Part shown: positions 58,185-64,000 of the stretch, one piece after another
How positions within the stretch are numbered: position 1 is the stretch's first letter
Layout of the letters: every line of letters starts with the position of its first letter
Source: Cryptomeria japonica
Lineage: Eukaryota > Streptophyta > Pinopsida > Cupressales > Cupressaceae
DNA: 64,000 nt
Direction: 5' to 3'
Assembly (NCBI RefSeq): GCF_030272615.1
Contig: NC_081413.1
Location: forward strand, 19,104,285-19,168,284
Made by a program: the position numbers and the translations under genes
Notes under the pieces: model-generated
Told to the model about the DNA's origin: nothing
The model's database searches: none
Seen by the model: only the letters and a program-made list of their open reading frames with translations

Positions 58185-58860
58185 GTAAGGGTATGAAGAC
58201 TCTGCTACTTGTAGCAATTGACACTAGAAAATCCCAAAGCCTAAGGAGTTTTCCATAGTCCAACATTAATTTTGATAGAACCTTTGACCAAATGTCTCTA
58301 GCTGAGAGAATGATAGCTATTGCTTCTCTTCAGGCGCAAGCCAGTTGAGAGCTAGAGCAATCGGAATCAGAAGAGAAGAAACTCATTGAAAAATATGTTA
58401 AAGTATTGGAACAGGTGCTACCAGATCTACAACTTGATGTGAGTACCAGTTCATCTAGTAAGCTTCAAAATTTAATTGATCATATATCCACCAAATTTGA
58501 TTCTTTATCTAAAGAATTAGTTGACAAGCTATGGAGAAGTTTAAGGATGCTAAAATTCAATTTTTTTTGCAAATGATTAGTAATGATAAGGCACAACTAG
58601 ATAAAGAGTTAAAACTGATTGATGAGGCCTTGGTGGAAGGTGGTAAGATTTAAAATTCTTATCTAATTTTGACCAATTTTACTACTGAGATAGACAAGTA
58701 AATAAATAATTTTAAAGGGCAGCTAGCTCTGATTTCTCAGGCCTATGATCCCACAAGCAATTTAATCGGCAGTATTGAGGGACAAATTTTGAATATCAAT
58801 GAGCATATTAGGAATTTTGAGAAGGAAAAGGAGAGGATGATCAGGTGATCAGGTGAACTT
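58185..58860 (+). pseudogene. Copia-A ORF2, C-terminal coiled-coil part (unit 2)
   Basis: It resumes after the solo LTR with the same blocks as unit 1 (MSLAERMIAIASLQAQAS, KKLIEKYVKVLEQVLPDL, LIDHISTKFDSLSKEL). It shares the in-frame stop after QAQAS with unit 1. Additional stops lie near 58,650 and 58,700. Confidence 0.65.
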
Positions 58861-59365
58861 CGGAACTTAATTGGTCCCTGGTTGGACACCCTAGTGTATC
58901 ATAAGATGGACTGCATTCAAAACATGTCTTAGGAGACTCCTATTAAGATCACAAATATATAATTTCATGCTTATATTTTGAATGATTTTTTTCAATTTTG
59001 GAGTTGTTACGAGCATGATGTCACACATATCTTGGGTCCTAAAGATGGCATATGTAGATATATTGAAGCATGTATAGATTTAATCCTCTGGTGAGTGTGT
59101 ATATATATATATGTACATGCAATTTTGGTACACACCCTATCTTTGGCATTTCTATCAAAGGGGGAGAGATGAGGTTAAAAATGTATAGTGTATAGACTAA
59201 TTGTACATATGGAGTGTACAATCTGATGTATTGTAGATTGATAGATTTTTTATCTAAGGGGGAGCCTTAGAATTCTCGAATTCTTTTATTCTTTCATCTG
59301 ATTGTACAAGTTTTAACACTTAGCCATTTTTCACAGGTGTTGCCATCAATGACAATGGGGGAGAT
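58861..59365 (+). promoter_or_regulatory. Copia-A 3' region with polypurine tracts (unit 2)
   Basis: Purine tracts at about 59,155-59,170, 59,256-59,265 and 59,352-59,365. The last reads GACAATGGGGGAGAT, one base changed from unit 1. Otherwise non-coding. Confidence 0.75.
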
Positions 59366-59622
59366 TGTTGGCAATTGACACTCATCTGACAATTTCAAGA
59401 GACTTTCGGTGGTTGATTATTTATTTAGGGTTGTCATTGATGACAACTCTTCATGTTGATTTGATCTGATAGTCATGATCCAACTTATTCAGAAGATGGA
59501 GGTAATCGATAGACAGTTAACTGATGAAATAAGGTATAACAGGGTATTTCGGTAATGCTTTGATCCAGAACGATCTCTAATGATTATGGTGTTTTTGGTG
59601 ACTATTTTTGTGATCTCGATGA
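59366..59622 (+). mobile_element. Copia-A 3' LTR, first 257 bp (unit 2)
   Basis: It starts TGTTGGCAATTGACACTC and is interrupted by Copia-C at the same base as in unit 1 (after GATCTCGATGA). Confidence 0.85.
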
Positions 59623-61133
59623 TGATAGTTCTAATATTTAATATAAGTACAGATCCAACAGCCAACAAGATGAGAGGGGGGGGTAAATCATACAAATTTA
59701 ATCATCCATAAAAATATCAGATTCAACCTCGGTAACATATATATCAGTCATATAACCAAAATCTATCAAACATGCAAACTCAAAAGCATATGAAAAATAT
59801 AAACCTCATAACACCAGATTTAACATGGAAACCCAAATAGGGAAAAACCACTATGGGATTTCAAACCCACTAAGAAATATACTCTTCTAGAGTATGATCA
59901 GTTAAAAGCAAATCCTGTTAAAGATTACAAACACATTGCTAGATGTGACTTGGTTATGGAATTTCCCTCAGATCTGTTAGGATCTTCACTTTGTTAGAAG
60001 TGACCTTGTCAAAGGATTTCAAACACTCAATAAGAATGTCACCTTGCTAGAGGATTTACATATAAGACTATTAAGTCCACTCAGTTAAGAGATTTTCTGT
60101 CACTTTCGCAAAATAACAGTAATAAAAATCTATCTGCAACTTCATATTTAAAATGCTAAAGCAGATTCCTATTTGTTCAATACAATCTAGACATAGAACT
60201 TATATTGTCCCTCTGCTAGGCATCTATACTCTGTTATTCTAACAGGTCTTCAAGCTTCTGTGCTCGATAATCACTATGTAGCATCCCTGTGCATACACTT
60301 GCCCGCATACATTGTTTATCAATAGTTTCCTATTTATAAACAATCTTCTAACCACTTAATCTTATTGATCACATTTCCCATGATCAATCATAGCCATCAG
60401 ATCTTGAATCTTGTCTAGGTTCAATGTATTCTTCAATTTGAAAATGTTTTACCCCACCTTGGAACTTCTATATTTACCTTGGAACTTGTGTTAGGGTATT
60501 ACGGTTCAATCTGAGCTGTAGATCTTCCTGTCGATCTTTCTTTACCATAGATTCTTTAACAATCTTCATACACAGTTTACCAATCATTTAATTCGCTCTA
60601 GCTCATCAGCTTCCTTCATTAAATATCACATGTAAACATTTAATGCATTCTGTTATAGCTTGGTTGTAACTCAGTGAATACTAAACTTCACTCGATAGAC
60701 ATTCTGCCTTCATTAACCGATAGCGATAACCTTAGGGTTTACCGACTAGGTTCTTTTCCTGGTAACATAGTATAGTATTAACCTTTACATTTTACAACAT
60801 ATGTATGATGTTAAAACAATCTAAAACATCATGATCTCATCATTGTCTGACTCAGTAGTAGTTTCCCATTGAATAACTTGTCCCCTTATTCATCATATTC
60901 TTTCCTATGTCTTTTACCTACTTCTTTATAATCTTCATATCATACTTCTCAAGATATGGCAACATCATACTGAATTAGAAAATCAATTTCTTGACATCAA
61001 TGACAAAATAATAATATCAAGATAGTAAAACATCTTTAATCAGTTATGTCCATAATCATCAACAACCTTCTCAATATCCTTATTGAAATGTCAACAATAT
61101 TTCATTGTCTGTTATAATGTAATATTGCCAACA
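59623..61133 (-). mobile_element. Copia-C 3' LTR (about 1.51 kb, unit 2)
   Basis: Right edge ATTGCCAACA at 61,133; left edge TGATAGTTCTAAT. It lacks the second copy of a 22-bp block that is duplicated in unit 1 (about 31,666-31,710), and the G run near its left end is shorter (about 59,676-59,683). Confidence 0.82.
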
Positions 61134-61620
61134 AGCTCCCCCTTTGGCATTGATGGCAAAACCAATTGATTTGACCTTGAAAAGATTCAGATTGTTGTGA
61201 TTCTGAAATGCTTGAAATGCTCTCCCCCATACATTAGACTTCTCTTCTATTTTTAGTCTTTATTTCAATATGTAGTCTTCTCTCAATCTTCTCCCATATA
61301 TTAGTCTTCTCCCCCTTTGGTAGGTCTTCTCGTCTTCTCGCCCTTGGTAGGTCTTCTCCCCCTTTGACAACAATGCCAAAAAAAAAAAAAGAACTAAAAC
61401 ATAATTTCTTTCTATAAGAAGTTATTTCCTGTTGTTGTGTATCAACTGAGTCTTGGTCAGAGCATTTGTCTTCAATTCCTATTCCCTATATGATTCTTTG
61501 TATTATTCCTGTATTAGTTCCAGTACACTTTTAGAAAACATTCTAAAGTGTATAACTCCAGCATCAACTCCCAAAAGATTTTCAATAGAGTCATCGGATT
61601 GATGCTTTCACCGAACTTGG
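61134..61620 (-). promoter_or_regulatory. Copia-C 3' untranslated region (unit 2)
   Basis: On the minus strand the tract against the LTR is ATGCCAAAGGGGGAGCT, better preserved than in unit 1. Further purine tracts are complements of about 61,306-61,320, 61,335-61,347 and 61,353-61,365. No coding signal. Confidence 0.75.
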
Positions 61621-62893
61621 TCAGTGAGTTGAAGGTAGGGGTAGGACCCCTACCTTACTTCTGAGATATTCAAAAGTGTCCTTTGGTAGTGGCTTGGTGA
61701 AGATATCTACAATTTTCTCCTTTGTGCTAACATATTCCAACACCACTTTCTTCTCTTGAGCTTCTTCTCTAATATAATGATATTTGATAGATATGTGCTT
61801 TGTCTTAGAGTGCATAACAAGATTTTTTGAAATATTATTGGCACTAGTATTGTCACAGAATATAGTTACTAGCTCGGTAACTTTCTTATTTATACCTTCC
61901 AACAATTGTTTGATCCATGCAATGTTGGTACAATTCAGTGCTGCAGCAACATATTCAGCTTCGGTTGTTGACTGAGAAACACATCCTTGTTTCTTGCTAA
62001 GCCAACTCCCTTGTCTTTCTCGTAAAAAGAAAGCTCCTCCACTTGTGCTTTTCCTATCATCAATGTTGCCTGTCCAATTAGCATCAGTATAAACTTTTAT
62101 ATCAAAATCATTTCCTTTCTGATATACTAAGCCATAATCTTCAGTGCCTTTTAAGTATCTAAAAATTCTTTTGATTGTCGTCATGTGTCTTTCCTTAGGA
62201 TCTGCAGAAAATGTTGCAACAATACCTACTACATGTGCTATATCTGGTATGCTATGAACAACATATTGCAACTTTCCAATCATAGATCAGTATAGTGTCT
62301 CATCAACAGATGCAGATTCATCATTCCTTGATAGTTTACAATTGGTAGTCATAGGAGTACTTACTGGTTTTGAATCCTCCATTCCAAATTTCTTTAAGAT
62401 TTCCTTTATGTACTTGGATTGAGTATTGAAAATCTCATTTTTCATTTGCAGTATCTGTAAACCTATAAAATACTTTATCTCACCGATTAATGACATCTCA
62501 AATTCTTTGCTCATTTCATTTCCAAAGTTCTTGCATAAAGAGTCATTTCCACAAAATATAATATCATCGACAAATATGGCTGAGATCAGTATTCCATTTT
62601 CATCATTCTTCATGTACATATTGTTGTTCTCACTTGTCCTTATAAATCCAATCTTAATCAAATAAGAGTGCAATCTTTCATACCATGTTCTTGGTGCTTG
62701 TTTCAGACCATATAAAGCTTTGTTCAATTTACATACCTGATCTTTATTATTGTCTTCAACAAATCCTTCAGGTTGTTCAATGAAAACTTCTTCTTTTAAT
62801 ATTCCATTCAGAAATGCAGATTTGACATACATTTTATATACCTTGAAGTTATTGAAAGCAACATATGCCAACAATGTTCTTACACCTTCAAGG
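61621..62893 (-). pseudogene. pol: Copia-C reverse transcriptase and RNase H (unit 2)
   Basis: The reverse transcriptase part is open from the junction to 62,287 (VKSAFLNGILKEEVFIEQPE, ALYGLKQAPRTWYERLHSYL, IFVDDIIFCGND, LQILQMKNEIFNTQSKYIKE). One TGA/TAG-type break at 62,284 separates it from the 220-codon RNase H end (MIGKLQYVVHSIPDIAHVVG, DRKSTSGGAFFLRERQGSWL, QSTTEAEYVAAALN, IVDIFTKPLPKDTFEYLRSK). It is better preserved than the unit-1 copy, which has an extra frame break near 33,394. The RNase H DADW motif is changed to DANW. It is cut at 62,893 by the same junction to chromovirus sequence. Confidence 0.92.
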
Positions 62894-62903
62894 CCCTTTC
62901 TTG
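62884..62903. other. Tandem junction 2: identical to junction 1
   Basis: ACCTTCAAGG then CCCTTTCTTG, the same base-level join as at 33,833. Two independent breaks would not be expected to coincide, so both descend from one event followed by copying of the joined unit. Confidence 0.88.
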
Positions 62904-64000
62904 TGCTTAAGAGTAAAAGTTTATGATTGCATGTACTCAACCCATTTAACATGCCTATGATTTAACTTATCTTGTGAATTCAAGAAACTCAAAGCTTGAT
63001 TATCTTTATAAACAAAAAACTCCTTTGGGAGCAAATAATGTCTCCACTTTCTAACTTCTTGAACTCAATCATAGAGTTCCAAATCATAGGAAGAGTACTT
63101 CTTTTTAGCATCATTCAACTTTTCACTAAAGAAAGCTACAGGTCTATTATCCTGACTCAACACTGCACCTACTACAATATTACTAGCATCATATTCAATA
63201 GTAAATAACTTGTCAAAACTAGGAAGTATAAGCATTGGTTGAGAAGCAACCTTGGTTTTCAAAAGTTCAAACCCCTTATTTGTTGCATCTATCTGCTGAA
63301 ACTTTACCTTAGCTCCACCTTTTATAGTATCAAGCATTGGTGCTCAAATTTCACTAAACCCTCTGATGAACTTCCCATAGAACTGTGCTAAACCATGAAA
63401 ACTTTGAACATCACTTGCTGATTTGGGTGTAGGCCAATTAGTGATGGATTCCACCTTTGTTTTATCCCTTTTCAAATCTCCACCTGAGATCACAAAGCCA
63501 AGATAAACCAATTCTTGTTTCATAAAATCACACTTTTCCAAATTGATTGTCAGCTATTCATCATATAACTTATTCAAAACAATTTCAAGATGCTTAAAAT
63601 GCTCTTCTTTAGCTTTACTGAATATTAGTATGTCATCTAAGTACACCACTACAAATTTACCAATGAAATCATGCAACACTTCATTCATGAGTCTCATGAA
63701 TGTACTTGGGGCATTAGAAAGACCAAAAGGCATAACTAACCACTCATAAAGACCCTCATTTGTTTTGAAGGCTGTTTTTCATTCATAACCTTCTTTAATC
63801 TTGATTTGGTGGTAACCACTCTTGAGGTCAATTTTTGTGAAATAATTTGCACCTCCCAAACAATCCATCAAATCCTTAATCCTTGGAATAGGAAATCTAT
63901 ACCTGATAGTGATTTTATTAATGGCTCTTGAATTTGTGCATAATCTCCATGTACCTCCTTTCTTGGGTGCTAAAATGGTAGGTACTGCACAAGGACTTAT
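62894..64000 (-). pseudogene. pol: Chromovirus RNase H and reverse transcriptase (start of unit 3, runs off the window)
   Basis: Minus-strand blocks: FTIEYDASNIVVGAVLSQDN (RNase H, 63,337-63,065), CDFMKQELVYLGFVISGG and YGKFIRGFSEI (thumb, 63,541-63,344; the segment deleted in unit 2 is present here), then reverse transcriptase around 63,640-63,990 with [11 protein letters not shown] and [16 protein letters not shown] stop interrupts the region after motif A (near 63,786). Variants such as DASN and the sequence around 63,075 are shared with unit 2 and differ from unit 1, so units 2 and 3 are closer to each other. Confidence 0.9.
62894..64000. repeat. Tandem unit 3, first 1.1 kb
   Basis: It begins CCCTTTCTTGTGCTTAAGAG, fused to Copia-C exactly as at 33,833. 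The total number of units cannot be known from this window. Confidence 0.88.

Larger units (their letters stand above)
33833..62893. repeat. Tandem unit 2 (29.1 kb, carries a private 7.8-kb insertion)
   Basis: Same order as unit 1: truncated chromovirus, split LTR with Copia-B, Copia-A gag/ORF2, solo LTR, Copia-A 3' LTR, Copia-C. Every nested junction falls at the homologous base. The length excess of about 8.56 kb is explained by the insertion at 49,369-57,186 plus its duplicated target, and by the deletion in Copia-B of unit 1, less small deletions here. By eye, aligned stretches differ from unit 1 by a few percent. Confidence 0.9.

Noticed and set aside
33833-62893. Explaining the repeated nest by independent insertions at the same sites
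   Set aside because: It would need at least five different elements to hit identical bases twice and then be truncated identically; tandem duplication is far simpler.
1-64000. tRNA or rRNA genes, host protein genes
   Set aside because: No cloverleaf-like or conserved rRNA sequence was noticed, and every coding-like stretch was traced to a retroelement, ORF2 or the pseudogene near 3.5-5.5 kb. Short exons could be missed by eye.

Overview
The window is repeat-dense nuclear DNA from a plant with a large genome. Almost everything recognisable is Ty1/copia or Ty3/gypsy LTR retrotransposon sequence. No intact host gene, tRNA or rRNA is evident. Element density, deep nesting and a degenerate unclassified gene near the left end are compatible with a gymnosperm, but the species cannot be settled from the sequence.

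Left part (1-8,305). A copia LTR (1-695) interrupts a copia reverse transcriptase/RNase H fragment (696-1,568) that ends at its own 3' LTR (1,883-3,230). Then come a badly decayed non-retroviral pseudogene (about 3,480-5,450), a 50-bp tandem array, a short ~35-bp array, a ~357-bp tandem array, and AT-rich DNA without genes.

Centre and right. At 8,306 a Sirevirus-like copia element begins (Copia-A: 5' LTR, PBS, coiled-coil/zinc-knuckle gag, a scrap of protease, a long non-pol ORF2, several polypurine tracts, 3' LTR). A chromodomain-type gypsy element (9,818-24,072, minus strand, about 8.6 kb without its guest) sits in its gag. That element's 5' LTR holds a second pol-less copia element (Copia-B, 17,996-23,687). 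Copia-A ORF2 is split by a solo gypsy LTR (27,542-29,111) with a perfect 5-bp target duplication. Its 3' LTR is broken by a minus-strand copia element (Copia-C, from 30,551).

The whole nest from 13,331 to 33,832 is then repeated head to tail. Unit 1 is 20.5 kb (13,331-33,832). Unit 2 is 29.1 kb (33,833-62,893), longer mainly because a 7.8-kb non-autonomous gypsy element (49,369-57,186) landed in its solo LTR. Unit 3 starts at 62,894 and runs off the window. Both joins fuse Copia-C reverse transcriptase to chromovirus RNase H at the same base, so the block was amplified as a unit and not built by repeated insertion.

Order of events inferred from nesting: Copia-A; chromovirus in its gag; Copia-B in the chromovirus LTR; solo-LTR element and Copia-C in Copia-A (order relative to Copia-B unknown); tandem amplification; then unit-private changes (the 7.8-kb insertion, a ~847-bp deletion in Copia-B of unit 1, a ~64-bp deletion in the chromovirus of unit 2). 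All coding regions carry stops, frameshifts or lost catalytic residues. The most unusual items are the amplified nest, the conserved ORF2 in two pol-less copia families, and a family of GC-rich hairpins in the non-autonomous gypsy element.
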